Positions 10,860-23,499 of a stretch of 64,000 nt of DNA are shown here, piece after piece. Source of the stretch: Chaetoderma sp. LZ-2023a. Lineage: Eukaryota; Mollusca; Caudofoveata; Chaetodermatida; Chaetodermatidae. The stretch is from NCBI GenBank assembly GCA_034401795.1, contig CM067373.1:93782112-93846111 (forward strand), written 5' to 3'. Within the stretch, counting starts at the first letter, position 1. Every line of letters starts with the position of its first letter. A model generated the notes under the pieces. It searched no databases. It saw only the letters and a program-made list of their open reading frames with translations, and was not told the origin of the DNA. A program made the translations under genes and the position numbers.

Positions 10860-12060
10860 GCTGTTTTATTGAGTTAGTTATTTTTAAACTGTATTTTATT
10901 TCTGTCTAAATGAGCGCGCATCTCTTATAGCCGAGTCCCCAGCATGTCACAGATGTCATACTGTTATTATATTAAGCAAGGTATATTGATTCAGTTGATT
11001 TGCTTAGTAGCAATGTTAATAATCCCAAAGTTTCGCCATAGCGATAGTGATTGGTGCTAGAATATAGCTGCCATGCCATCATGATGATCGAGTTGGACCA
11101 CAAATATAACGATAACAATCTAAGTTATCCCATGAACTATTTGACGGGAATAATTTGTTTACGACAACGATACATTACATGAATGGTTTCGTCGTAGCAA
11201 GCAAGGTATGCCACAGATAGTTACTGTCTTTAAAAGGATCTTGGGTTGACTCCCAATGCCAGACGGCACCCTAATCTTCCACACCCAGCGCCGCAATCTC
11301 ACTACAACCATGAACGAGTACAATTGTTAAGATGCGACATCATCTGATCTTTCTTCTGCGATTGTTGATTGGCATGAGCTTAACGTGCCACAAACAATGG
11401 GCGTGCATTTGAACCTGACGGCATCAGCAATGAACACTAAGTTGATAGCCTTTCCAAACCAACCAGGCACATAATAATCTCTGCCTTCATGCAACACCTT
11501 CCCATCACTTGTTATGGCGGTAGCGTCTACAAGTTGTATTTCTATAGTTCTGCGGAAAACGTTGATTTTACGCATAATCGTGGTCAATTCTGACTGCTCA
11601 TTTTCGTAAATGAGTTGTATAAAGTATCAATAGTTAGTAATCAGTGTCGTTTGTGTATAATTTGTGGCAACTGTGTGTGGATTCGCTTATTAATACAGAA
11701 TATTGGATTTTGTCATGAGAATTCGTGAGTACATTTCAAGTTATACTATTACTATTACGATTGCTCACTAATACTCAGTAAGGCACTTTACCACACTGAC
11801 GTCTCAGATCACCGCACAGCGACAGATCCTGAATCTAACTCTGAATTGAGCGGTTGTGAGTGAGTATTAGTCAAGCATTGGACATTAGTCAGCCAACACT
11901 AGTCAGTATCCAGTTAGCCATTAATACATATACAAGGGGGCACGGAATAGTGAACTGTACTCAATCGGTGGTGCTCACTGGTCACCAAATCGAGAGCACC
12001 GTTACATTCAACCACTAAAACGTACTCTCGTATATATCAGCAGTTATTATAACTGTCTCT
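10860..12060. other. Intronic sequence, no gene recognised
   Basis: An open - strand frame at 11327-11587 (86 codons) has no recognisable domain. Nothing else was seen before the LINE that starts near 12060. Confidence 0.4.
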
Positions 12061-12887
12061 CGTCTATGAACAATGGCGTGTGACGAGGACAAGCAGGAAA
12101 CTATTGAATATAAACTATGCCCAGATAATAGGATACTATGTCGTGGGTATTTTGAGAGAAAGCGCAAGCCATCATGCTCTCCAGAAGGAAGAGGTTTGAC
12201 TCCTAGCCAGCCACAGGCCTTCCCATTCCCACCAGAAAAAGCGGGTGCACATTCCTCAACAAGCGTTCCCCAATGATACAGAGACATCCATAAGCAATGT
12301 TTTAAGAGAGGCAAATGGCGTTTTGACAGCCACGCCCTCAAAAGACACCGTTATGACCAGCAGATCGTCTAATGTAGTGACCACTACAACTGTCTCAACA
12401 GCAACCCGAGCAATCAGAGCAATCAGTACCGGTACACCAATAGTCTCCTATGCTTGGCATATTTCGCCAATAAACGTAGCACAAAGTACACCGATAGCGC
12501 CATATGCGGGTTTTATTACACAAACAAATCTGTACGTTAAATCATTTACTTATGTCAAATCCAAACAAGCGAACCACCATCCCACCATCCCATCGCTAAC
12601 CAGTCAAAAGAGCCTAAAACCGGACTATGATTCCCATATTACTATTAGGAAAAACCGCTTTAGTATCTTACCCTGTGATGAAATTGAAAATAGCGCATAC
12701 AGTGAAAATCAATATACTACGGCTGCTACTACTACTACTACTACTGTTACGGCTACTATTACTGCTGCTGCTACTACTACTACTACTGCTACTATTACTA
12801 TAGCTACTACTACCACTACTACTGCTGGTAGCTGCTGCTGTTACTGCTGATGTTGCTGCTGCGGCCACTACTACTGTTGCGACTACT

Positions 12888-12928
<41 letters not shown>

Positions 12929-13410
12929 TGCTGCTGCTACTGTGGAGGCTATAGCTGCTGCTGCTGCTGCTAATAACATACAACTCCTCGGTACTGCATC
13001 TAGTCATGACACCACTCAGAGCCTAACCACAAAGACGTTTAGTATTGATGCTATTCCTTATAATATGGCTGCGATAAAAGATAATACCGTTAATAATAGC
13101 ATGGCTTCTAACTGTAGCAGCCCTCGCGGCGGTGACATCAGCAGCAGCTGCATGACGAGTGACGAACACTACTATCAATACTACCACCATATCAATACTA
13201 CAGCCATCACCAACAACACCGCAAACGAGAATGACGACGAGGATGATGATGACGATGATGACGATTATGACAGTTACGACGACGACAACAATGACGACGG
13301 CAGCAAAGACATCGGCAACAGCAACAACGATAATGACAGCGACACACATTTGGACGAAAGTGGCGGAAACAACAACAACAACAACAACAACAACAGCAAC
13401 AACAACAACA

Positions 13411-13441
<31 letters not shown>

Positions 13442-13527
13442 CAACAACAACAACCGCGGCAACAAAGAACAACACCAGCAACACCACCATCACCATCACC
13501 ACCACCACCACCACCACCAACAGCAGC

Positions 13528-13568
<41 letters not shown>

Positions 13569-13960
13569 CCGCGGCTTGGTGCACATTGCATCCTTAAACG
13601 TATGTGGCCTAAAATCAGTTACCGTTTACGGAATTCTATGAATTTGTAAATGTGCATGACATCATCTGTTTAAACGAGACAAAGCTAAATGACACAAATT
13701 ATCTTTTAATAGCACAAATTCGAACCAATACATATGGAAGCTTAGGAGTCCTAATAAAGGAAAGTTTGAGACAGTACGTCCGTAAAGCAGAATATGAGAC
13801 AGAGAATGACTTCGTTCTATGGTTACAAATTAGTAAAGAACTAACGAATTGCTCAGGGGATCACGTTACTCGGAATAGCATACATTCCACCCGAATCATC
13901 AAGATATTATACAAGCAGTTGCGTATGACCCGAAATACTTCAAAATCCAAAATGGCCGCC
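12060..13960 (+). mobile_element. Non-LTR retrotransposon, 5' half, with low-complexity ORF2 N-terminus
   Basis: Open frames at 12245-12850 and 12942-13649, then 13652-13960, together resemble the start of a LINE ORF2. An RFSILPCDE-type leader is followed by long triplet-repeat tracts (Thr, Ala, Asp, Asn, Ser, His, Gln), then the first endonuclease (EEP) strands: HIASLNVCGLK at about 13575 and DIICLNETKLND at about 13655. A further block (GIAYIPPESS, about 13870) is in another frame, so there is at least one frameshift. The leader resembles that of the LINE at 59262. No reverse transcriptase follows; the element is cut off near 13960. It lies in intron 3 of the inhibitor gene. Confidence 0.65.
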
Positions 13961-14545
13961 GGCCTAATAGGCTGACCAGCGTTGTCTGAACAAAATCAGA
14001 TCTCTATTACCGAACAATGCTTCCTGCAAAATATAATTGAAAACCAACCAGTGGTTTCCGAGGAGAAGGCATTTTAAATTTCCAATTGCTTTACTATGGG
14101 GAACTTAGATGGAAACGAATCCAAGATGGCAGCCAAACCGTCGATCGAACAAATTCGAAAATGCCAGATTTGGATTTCTCGACCCCAAAAACCTATATCC
14201 ATTAAATAAAAAATTCAACATGGCCGCCAGAAAGCTTGATGCTGATTGGTCCATACGGAAATCCATGTTTTTCGAGCTATTAACTTCTCTTGAACAAACT
14301 TTATATCGACGTATTCTCTGCTGCGTTTGACCCACTTTCAGCTCATTCCGTTCAGTGGTTCTGGAGAAAAAGATTTTTTAAAACGCGGGAAAATTTTCTG
14401 GAAATCCAAGATAGTCGCCAAGCAATCCAGAAAATCATATCCATTTACACGTAAAAAGTTTGCCCTAATAAGGCCCTCTTGCCATCCCAAGCCCAAATTT
14501 CACCAGCATTTTGGTCTTCGCGCTATTTTAAAACAAACAAAACGG
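13960..14545. repeat. Degenerate repeat with 'AATCCAAGATGGC' motifs
   Basis: Variants of AATCCAAGATGGC(A/C)GCC recur at about 13945, 14118, 14217 and 14403, and CAGTGGTTTYCGAGRAGAAG at about 14050 and 14352. The arrangement suggests a decayed tandem or dispersed repeat of a few hundred bp. Confidence 0.5.
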
Positions 14546-14551
14546 CGGAAT

Positions 14552-14675
<124 letters not shown>

Positions 14676-14752
14676 GAACAATAACAATAGGCCATGGCTG
14701 GCTTGGCCCCCTAATAATAATACCCTACAATGGTATAAATAACCTTTCCCTC

Positions 14753-14783
<31 letters not shown>

Positions 14784-14839
14784 CAATATGTAACTTATAA
14801 GTTTGTTAATAGCCTGCGTGAATAAAGGAAACTGAAACT

Positions 14840-15690
14840 GAAACGATGCTGTTGGCCAAGGTATGCTTATTGCGTCACCCAAAGCTAAGAAGTCTCCAGC
14901 ACCACGAGCAAACATGCAGCCTATTGTGCTCCTTAACAGCATCCTGAAGATCGTATCCAAAGTAACATTGCTACCCACATTCGAGAAAAGATTGAAGGTG
15001 TCACTGAACCCTAGCAGAGCAGCTCTTTGGGGGAGGGGTGTGTTACCACTACAGGCTGTCCTCTCCAATAGTATATCCCAATAGCAAACTCTAGATTTTG
15101 CAATAGTTTAATCACCACCCCCCACCCCCCCCCCCACCCCGATCAAAATACGTTCCTAGACCCCTGCTTCGAACCTGTGGATCTGTGGATCACGAATCCC
15201 TCTGACAAACAAACATACACTTGCCAGACGCGACCAATGTATCATTGATGTAAAACTGTAACAGCTGGGTAGCTCCTAGACAGTTCTAGATAAGATTGAG
15301 CTTGTCACTACAGACATCTTCCTACTATAAACCAGCGTCTCTGGCCGAACAGTATAATCTCCAACGACGCATTATAGACTATGTGCAATACATTCCCATT
15401 GTCAGTGAAGGTGGCCCATTCAGGCCCAATAAAGGTGGTCTGTGTTTTGCAAATACCACACGACACCATATCACAGAAAACCTTAGAGTTTGCTGTACTC
15501 GGTGCGAAAATCTGAACAAAAATTGTAGAGGACGCCACTGCACAATCCTGTTGAGTGTGCTACGTAATGATCTAAACGAAGTCGGGTGGATACACTGACG
15601 ACCAAGAAGAACATAAGGGAGCCATATGGCCTCTGGCAAAGTGCAAGAATCAATGGCCCAAGATGAAGAAGAAGGACTAACCGTTCACTA
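14840..15690 (+). mobile_element. Non-LTR retrotransposon remnant, same family as 26221-28240
   Basis: The frame from 14863 encodes PIVLLNSILKIVSKV, matching the RT finger region PIVLLNSIWKILSNV of the - strand LINE near 27500. At about 15535 GRHCTILLSVLRNDL matches its C-terminal GRHCINLLSVLRGDL. The central RT, including the YADD region, is deleted or unrecognisable. Heavily decayed. Confidence 0.6.
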
Positions 15691-15713
15691 ACTGCAGTTG
15701 CAGGATGATTTCA

Positions 15714-15826
15714 AACTACTGCAACCGCAGGACACCGTGCAACCGCAGAACACAGTGCAACCGCAGAGCAGAACACAGTGCAACCGCAGAACACAGTGCA
15801 ACCACAGAGCAGAACACAGTGCACAT
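15714..15826. repeat. Minisatellite, about 18-bp units
   Basis: Five to six imperfect copies of CAACCGCAGAACACAGTG, some carrying an extra GAGCAGAACACAGTG half unit. Confidence 0.85.
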
Positions 15827-16450
15827 ACATAACAACTCACATAGCATGGAGCATCATTCTGACGACGTGACCGCTCAATAATAAACTATTTATCTATATA
15901 GAAAATATTTATAATTTATGCACTTTTGATTTCAATTCTCTAGATAACAAAAATCTCTAAATATATATCAGATATGTCATAGTCCCATCGAGATGACGAT
16001 GACGATAAAGGCTCGAGTAGGATCACGTGACAAATGAGTCAGCATATTCATTGATTGATGCATCAAATAAATTACTAAGACGAAGCATAAGCAGATCAAA
16101 GATTGCAACCCACGACCTTCCTTTTCATTTGTGTCTTCGGATTTTTCGGATTCCTATCGGTTCTTTTACTCGGATAATCATTAAATTTGGAGATTCCACC
16201 ACAAATGTAATATCTCTTTCCATTACCTGGGGATGGTAATGAATCCCTGGTCATGCTACCTACGGAATAAATGGAGACATTAATAGACGGGTATAAGTTA
16301 GGATAAATTAAGGAACGACACAATAAATGCATACGTGAATGAATTACTTATTCGATCTATAAACCAACAAGTCTGTTAATCTTCCAGTTAGATCCTCCAG
16401 TTGTCAAACTGTACACTCAAAAGAGAGAAATAAAAAAACAGGTAAACTGG

Positions 16451-16796
16451 GGATGATTGGCCGTTAAGGTAGAGCGGTCGTCTGGTAATCAGGCGGGTGG
16501 GGTTGATGGTGGTGGTGGTGGTGGTGGTGGTGGTGGTGGCGGTGGTGGTGCGGGAGGTGGGGTGGGGTGACCGTGGGTGGTGTTCAAATCCCGCTCAACT
16601 GGCAGGCGATCTGAAAGGCTAGCGGGCAATCGGTGGAAACATAGGCAATCTACTTCACTCCTGACGCTGCGTCATTCATACGTAAAGCCGTGGCCCGTGT
16701 AGCCCTTCGGGGAAGCACCTCAAAGATAGAGTCATGGCTCAAAAATAAAACGAACTGAACAACAGCAACAACAACAACAACAACAACAACAACAAA
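16451..16796 (+). mobile_element. tRNA-derived SINE with (CAA)n tail
   Basis: The head has a box A-like stretch (TGGCCGTTAAGGTAGAGCGG, about 16458) and a box B-like GTTCAAATCCC at about 16582, with an anticodon-arm-like CTGGTAATCAGG between. A (TGG)n expansion of about 50 bp separates the anticodon arm from box B, so it is not a working tRNA gene. A unique body of about 150 bp follows (ACTCCTGACGCTGCGTCATT and CCCTTCGGGGAAGCACCTC), ending in (CAA)n. This is the layout of a LINE-mobilised tRNA SINE. Confidence 0.65.
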
Positions 16797-16799
16797 TCA

Positions 16800-18138
16800 T
16801 GGTATTGCTGGGCAATACACTTCTAAAAGCAGTGGAAGGTAGTATTCGGTCCGAATATTCGAGTAATCATTCAAATAGACCAATATAAACGCATATTCGT
16901 ATAACATACGAATATTCGCATATCTATGAAAAATTACTAAATTGTCTTAAATTGGATTTAAAACAAATTTCTTTTTCAAATTGGCTCTCAAAATGTTGTT
17001 TGGCCAATGTAAAACATGATCAATGTGTAGGTCCTATATTGACTTGATTTGCTATTAATCTGAAATTGGATCCAGTGGTTTTCGAGATATCCGTGACTGG
17101 CATAGGATTTGGCATTATGGATATTTCAACTATGACTTCGAGTACAGTTTTTATAGGATCACCACTACGTAAGTTTGACGTTACCCTTGACTCCCGAAGA
17201 GGTCTGCTGAAATTGGGGACAACGGTAAAAGGTCAAGGTGACCCCTTACGGTCAAAGTTACTGGTTTCCGGTTTTTTGCCAGCATCGAATGCCGGTTGGC
17301 CTCAACAGTTCTATGGGCATGTTAGAAGTTATTCAATGACACCCAAGGTTACCCCTTTAAGGAAAGTTTTTAAACTGCGACTACTCTCGTGGTTTTTATC
17401 CAAAAGACGCAGGTTGACGTTTGTGTCAAAGGTCAATGTCATTTCTTAGTGTCAAGATAACCCTTTATCTCATCAATGTTAGAAGTGTCGATCTTAGCAG
17501 AAATGAACTCCCCTTAATCACACAAGTTCAAGATCATATGAGAAGATACCTTATAACCTATATATCGGTACACAGACTGGAGCGTACACCCTTACAGGAA
17601 GAAGGGAGGAAATATCTTTTTTTAAATAAACGAATTCCTTTTCTTCCTATCGACTAGAACCTTGATAAAGTCCTAATTGCTATAATTTTTTGATTTTGTA
17701 TACATATTATATTGGATCCCTCCGATAGTGTTCAAGAAATCTGTTCTTCTTAACTGTACCTCTCATAGGAGATATAGGAAATGTGTGATAGTAATATTTA
17801 AATTCCTTGAGTTTTAAACCGAGTGACTAGAAACTTGTCAGATATCTAGCAGATATCGGTCCCTATGGTGTCAATGTTTTAATCTTAGTTTTCCGCAAAA
17901 AAAAGTGCCAGCTTTTACACGCTTACCGATGATATTCCATTTCTATTTAGCTTTCATATAAAATATTCCAAAAGTCGAATATTCATTCTTATAATTATAT
18001 GAGTATCCGAATTCCTTTGACACTGTCGTGACGGACGTACGGTATTTGATTGTGACATGTTGTGATTATGACGTCAGATACGCGAGTAACAGATCGTGTC
18101 ACTCCATTGTTCACGATCGACTATGTGTCTATTTTCAG
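16800..18138. other. Intronic sequence, no gene recognised
   Basis: A 127-codon open frame at 17066-17449 (+) has no recognisable domain. Its start (CCAGTGGTTTTCGAGATATCC) resembles the CAGTGGTTTYCGAGRAG motif at 14050 and 14352, so it probably belongs to the same repeat class. The rest is AT-rich. Confidence 0.4.
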
Positions 18139-18294
18139 AGTGTGAGCAGCCTTCTCTAGCCGGACCGTGCACAGATTGGAAAACTCGTTACGTCTTTAAC
18201 AAGCTTTCTGGACATTGCCAAATGTTTTTATATGGAGGTTGTCACGGCAACGATAACAACTTTCTATCAGAGAGAGATTGCTTAAAAGCGTGCG
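18139..18294 (+). CDS. Inhibitor gene exon 4, Kunitz domain 1
   Basis: Bounded by attttcag and TGCG/gtaagc, with 52 codons, phase 1 on both sides. It contains all six Kunitz cysteines in order: CEQP, GPC, GHC, the YGGC core, RDC and KAC, plus the conserved FLYGGCHGNDNNF stretch. Kunitz domains bind serine proteases through the residue after the second cysteine (P1). Here that is Thr (GPC-T-D), not Arg or Lys, so trypsin inhibition is not expected; the target could be an elastase- or chymotrypsin-like enzyme, or none. Confidence 0.85.
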
Positions 18295-18644
18295 GTAAGC
18301 CTTCAATCTAATAACTTACCGTGTATATCTTAGTAATCTCGCAGTATCGACATATATTGATATATCGTTTAATCATTGTCACTTAGTCTTCTTTAACATT
18401 ATTCTTGTCAAACACAAGATATGTATGACTCAAATAAATTAAACAAAACGAGAGGTAAACTTGGTTACAAAAGAATAACTCACATGCATATAAGGTCAGA
18501 ACATGGTATCGACATGAGATAGGCGATAACGCGCTCGTGTTTTAGGGTTAGCTGCCTGATAACCCACTTCAATACCAATATTTCCACGATGATTCGGCGA
18601 GTGAGTGGGTGTGTGGTTGTGTGGGTGTCTGGTGGTGGTGGTGG

Positions 18645-18802
<158 letters not shown>

Positions 18803-19299
18803 TGTGTGTGTGAAGAAAGACGGGCTTCTTAATATCTAACAATGTATGACGCTACATCGTAGAGTCTTTCCACCGATATTTGGACAAGTAGTTCCACGAG
18901 CGCTCTATTAAAGGTGTTGTTCGGACGTCTAGCACGATATGATACGTCCATCTACTCTTGGTTGATATTAGTCCAGCGATTAATGACAAGTTTTACATGA
19001 TTTCCTGGATATTTTCTAGAGTTTCAATATAGCCGTCAAAATGTTCACCAATTATAATTCTCTATACAATTTCTAAGGCCAACCACCACGTGCCCCTTCT
19101 AGTAAGGCTTGGGTAAATCAAGACGGCTTTTAATGTTGAGTATTGTCCTCTCTCAGGGGTCGAAAATTAGACAAATATTGTGCTGGCCCCAGGGGCAAGT
19201 ACGCCATTTAAATTAGGTTGCCAGACTGTATTTCCAGGTTGACCCATTTATGTAAATTTAATTCTGTTGAAAATATGTATTGTTGTAAGCTATACAAAC

Positions 19300-19478
19300 T
19301 ACAGAATCTTTGTGAAACCCAACTTTTGAAAATTTACCACTGGAGTGACTAGCTCGATAACCGAGACAGTCATTCCAGTGGTACATTTTCAAAAATAGTG
19401 TTCTCTTGGTCTGCAATTGGACATTTTCTATGAGAAAATTGAAATTTTCTTAAACAATTTTTAGTGTTAAGGGGTTAA
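19300..19478. mobile_element. piggyBac-like MITE fragment
   Basis: An inverted pair, TTTTGAAAATTTACCACTGG and its complement CCAGTGGTACATTTTCAAAA, at 19325-19394, then TCTTGGTCTGCAATTGGACA and a right end GTTAAGGGGTTAA. It matches the complete copy at 50731-50970. Confidence 0.6.
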
Positions 19479-19879
19479 CAGACTAAATAAATACTCACTA
19501 TGAGTACTTATACAAGACCTGAAAATAAAAAACTTTCGAGATTGCCCCCGAGGGCAACCAGTGTGCTAAAATTGGGTTAGCCTGCAGTAAAAATGGTTGA
19601 CCTGGACCGCAGGCACATGTAATTTTCGTGGCCTTTCTCTTAAATAACCTTTATATGGGGCCCGAAAACATTACAAAATCAGATTTCTACATTTAAATTC
19701 CGAATCATACATCATGCGTGTTGTTTTAGCCGATGTTGGTGAGAAATGGTCTCGGCAGTTAATGAGAAGTGTTGTTTTAAGCCTTTTTTCTCACGCTGGC
19801 CAAAACAGTTTCTGTAGTATCGCAATAATGTGTATTCCACATACAACCATCCAACTACAGACCAATGTGTCAGGCATCT

Positions 19880-20900
19880 GTTGTATGAAATTTATTAGAA
19901 GCTGTTCTGAAAGATACTGTTTTTGATCATATGCTTTATCACACTCTATTCTTGTCTTACCAATTTGGTTTCCTTTCTGGACGCTCATGTGTTACCCAAC
20001 TTATGCAAATAACAAACATGTGGTCCGAATCCACTGACAACCATCCAGTAGACGTGATATATCTTGACAGTAAAGCGTTTGACAATGTCCCACACCAAGG
20101 ACTACCTTTTAAATTAGATTCTTATGGAATCCGGAGAAACATATGGAAACTAATCGAAAGCTTATTGCTAAACCGGAAACAGATAGTCTCATATAACTTC
20201 ATATTATCGGACTGGTCAGCGGTAGTTTAGCGGTGTGCCCTAGGGAAGTGTTTTTGGACCCGCTCTTTTCTTAATATACATTAACATTTTATTATTATTG
20301 ATTCGAATTTTTGCTGATGACACCAAATTATTTATTTCTATCAAACGTCAAACTGATTGAAATAACATGCATGTGTGGGAATGGTCAGACCTGTGGAAGA
20401 TACAATTAAATATAGAAAAATGTAAAGCCATGCATGCACATAGGCCAACCTATATATAGGAAGAGAACACCCATTATCTTTTTAGATAATGAACCTGACC
20501 TTGTGTAGCCTTTCAGAAAGACTTAAAATTTAATAAGTGTGAGGATTGATGTTCATGAGTTAAGAAAAACTTATCATACACAGATAAACTGATACACATA
20601 TGTCTACAATACTAGAATAGAATACACGAGAGTACAATACGATATAATACAAATCTACAGAATTTTAAAACAATTTAATGACCTCCTCATCGATCAAATG
20701 TTCCAAATTTCAAACACATATACAAGAAGGACAAAGTTATACTATATGAAAAATCAGTTAAACGTATTTTCAAGACTCCACTCATTACCTTACAAAGCTA
20801 TTGTTACATGAAACAATCTCCCACATGAAACAGTTCGTGTGACACGACTTCCAAACAAAATTAAACCCAATAGAATGGAACTAGACTAAATTTGTAGCAA
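19880..20900 (+). mobile_element. Non-LTR retrotransposon RT fragment
   Basis: The frame at 19931-20230 encodes QFGFLSGRSCVTQL, then DVIYLDSKAFDNVPH, an RT block with the first catalytic Asp. After a stop, PQGSVFGP-like and FADD-like (ATTTTTGCTGATGACACC, about 20308) blocks follow in other frames. It resembles the CR1-like RT at 55302-56819. Many stops and frameshifts are present. Confidence 0.65.
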
Positions 20901-22021
20901 CATAAAATAAAACAACTAATAAAAATGACTATCAGGGTTTCCGAAGCGTGAAGGAAACGATCAGGGATCTAACATATGCTCTTGAATGGTAGATTTATAT
21001 ACTAATAAACATATAGCTTCAAGTAAAAACCAGAAATAAATCAGAATAATTAGAAAAAAGCAGCTAAAGACCATTTATGCCACTCTGGCGGGAGACAATT
21101 AGTGGCGCAACTGGACCTATGCGCTTTGGTGTATGCCGAGCGAATAAATAATACCCGCTATAGCCGGTCATATAAACTCAGTTATATTCGCATTAATCTA
21201 CTTCCTGCAGGTCAATTACTGTCTAGTTTTAAAACAATTTGACTGAAAGCCGTTGTTTCCAGAAACGGTGTCTACATTGAGTCACACGAAATTCAAAATA
21301 TTCAGTAGACATCATATTGCGACCTTGGAAACCAACTATGTATTTTGAAATAATTTTGACTGAAACTTGTTGCTTCCACCAGAAAAAATTACTTTCAAAT
21401 ATAACGTTTTCAAAAGGATCAATAGTGAATTAGCAGTAGCGAGTTAATCGCGTCGGCGCCTATAAAGAATACTGTTCATACCGATTACAAAACTATATTC
21501 AGGTGCGCTTTCGTCCTATGTGGTATACCTGCACACACAGTTGACACACGGCGGGTGCAAAGCACAAGCGCAGTCACTAATTGGCTCCAAGTTAAGCGCT
21601 CCTAGAGTTAGTAAATGCATTTCTCAAATAATCCGGATTGAGTTCCATTTTTACTGATTGTAGTTTATTTAATATTGTATGAAATTACCAATAAACATCA
21701 TTTGTTATTTCCCTTTTCCGTTCCTTTAAGTTGATATGTATATTATCATCTGACGCTTCTCCTATTATCATATTATCACTATAGATAGATAACTACTCAT
21801 TAGTCAATTACTTTATTCACTATGATAAGTCCGACTTGCTAACCATAACTAGCAATAGTGTTCTATTTGCCATTCGAACATATCATTTTCGATGTGTTCG
21901 ACTGGCGACTATTTGAGTATAGCTTGCCAGAGTACACCAGCTGAACACGTCTTCTGCCTCGAAATGTGTAGACAAATCAGTTTGTATTATTTATTATTCT
22001 TGTTCTTTTTATGTATTTCAG
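20900..22021. other. Intronic sequence with decayed foldback-MITE pieces
   Basis: Sequence at 21225-21330 and 21345-21420 (ACAATTTGACTGAAAGCCG, AAATTCAAAATATTCAGTAG) is a diverged foldback copy. Nothing else was recognised. Confidence 0.4.
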
Positions 22022-22254
22022 TTGGTCCTGACCACACATATTGCACACTGCCACCAGAGACCGGAATGTGTCGCGCTTATATTCCGAGCTTCTATTACAA
22101 TTCAAAAACTGGAAACTGTGAAGAATTTATTTACGGCGGATGTGGCGGAAACGGTAACCGGTTCAGAACTCAAGCGCAGTGCGAACAATACTGTCCACGT
22201 CGTGCAGTTCGTTTTGAAAGCCCATATAGAAAATTGGGGATAGATAAAAATTGA
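22022..22254 (+). CDS. Inhibitor gene exon 5, Kunitz domain 2 and stop
   Basis: Acceptor tgtatttcag (AG at 22020-22021), entered in phase 1, ending at TGA 22252-22254. It encodes a full Kunitz domain: YCTLPP, GMC, NC, EEFIYGGCGGNGNRF, QC, YC. The P1 residue after the second cysteine is Arg (GMC-R-A), the classic trypsin-like choice. A basic 20-residue tail (RRAVRFESPYRKLGIDKN) follows. An upstream in-frame Met at 21892 exists, but the strong acceptor and phase match favour splicing. Stop is followed at once by an (AATG)n repeat and, at 22749, AATAAA. Confidence 0.85.
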
Positions 22255-22625
22255 ATGAATGAATGAATGAATGAATGAATGAATGAATGAATGAATGAAT
22301 GAATGAATAGATGAACGAACAAATGAAGGAACGAACGGAGGAATGAACGAACGAACGAACAAACGAATGAACGGCCGGGTGGGTATGGGCGCGTGGGAGA
22401 GCGAGGCCGAGCAAGTTATCGAATGAATGAACGAATGAATGAATGAATGAATGAATGAATGAATGAATGGGTGGGTGGGTGGGTGGGGGGTGGGGGTGGG
22501 GGTGGGGGTGGGGGTGGGTGGGTGCGTGGATGGGTGGATGGATGGATGGATGGATGGATGGATGGATGGATGGGTGGGTGGGTGGGTGGGTGGGTGGGTG
22601 GGTGGGTGGTGGATGAATGAATGAA
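22252..22625. repeat. (AATG)n, (GGGT)n and (GGAT)n tetranucleotide repeats
   Basis: A mosaic of imperfect tetranucleotide arrays begins within the stop codon of the inhibitor gene and fills most of its 3' UTR. The long His/Pro/Ser- and Phe/Ile-rich frames on the - strand are repeat translations. Confidence 0.95.
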
Positions 22626-22748
22626 TGAACCTTTTCACAATGACAATCAATTTGTATAACTGAACTGTTCTCGATGTATTAATTCTTCTGTTTGTCACCT
22701 TTTTGTTTCTTTACACTATTTATTATAATAGTATTATCCAGTTACTTT

Positions 22749-22754
22749 AATAAA
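22749..22754 (+). terminator. Polyadenylation signal AATAAA
   Basis: Canonical hexamer 495 bp after the stop codon of the inhibitor gene; the first clear one downstream. Confidence 0.5.
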
Positions 22755-22844
22755 TGCATATTAATTTAATTTCTCATATATGCCTATGTGAATTTTCTAT
22801 AAAATCAACATCGCAAAATTATCAAAGTTGATTTAGTAATTCAA

Positions 22845-23205
22845 TAGATGGATCTGTTCTGTCATTCACGTATATGATGTCTTAATCGATTATGTCACAT
22901 GTAGGCTGACGTCACAATATATAGTTACGTATCTAGCTTCGATTATTGTACGATGGAGCTACCATTTAATGTTGAATTTTTAAAAACTAATTGGATTAGC
23001 CGATGTTGCTGCCATAGGCATCAACAGCATCTAGTCAAATTAGCTTCAAAATATTTAACAGCTTATCTGTATAGCTACCTTGAAATTGAGATTCGCAGAA
23101 TCCACAATTAAAAGTTTATAAATTGATTCAAACACACATTAAAAAGTGGCCGAGATTGTCTAGAAATGAGTGGTACATATCTAGAAATGGATCCCCCCTA
23201 TTCTC
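22845..23205 (+). repeat. Foldback MITE, diverged
   Basis: CRE-like TGACGTCACAAT at about 22908, hairpin at about 22970-23065 (GATGTTGCTGCC and complement), and GTATAGCTACCTTGAAATTGAG, the same subtype as the copy split by the LINE at 58529. Confidence 0.75.
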
Positions 23206-23499
23206 AAATTACATCACAGTGAAGGGCTGTGTATTGTTTTATTCTCATCTATGGTTAAAACATTCCATTGGTATTCATTGTCACTAGAAATGCACACTTA
23301 CAACCCCGAGACTCTTCAATTAGAGTCCCGTGTCCCTAATTCAATTTCACAACTTAAAAAATTATATTAATTCATATGCAATGAAATCAGCATATGTCAA
23401 GATTTATTTCGTTTCATTACATCTAGGCACACACTTTAAACGTTTAAAAGTATCTCAAGATTTCAGCAATTTTATTTTCAAGCACTTTAGTGTGAATAT

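Noticed and set aside
13023..13586. Poly-Leu/Val/Ala/Cys frames on the - strand
   Set aside because: Antisense of the triplet-repeat leader of the LINE; no membrane protein is implied.
15700..15830. CRISPR-like array
   Set aside because: Units are contiguous 18-bp tandem repeats without spacers; this is a minisatellite.
22102..22698. His/Pro/Ser/Phe-rich ORF of 198 codons on the - strand
   Set aside because: It reads tetranucleotide repeats and the antisense of the second Kunitz exon.
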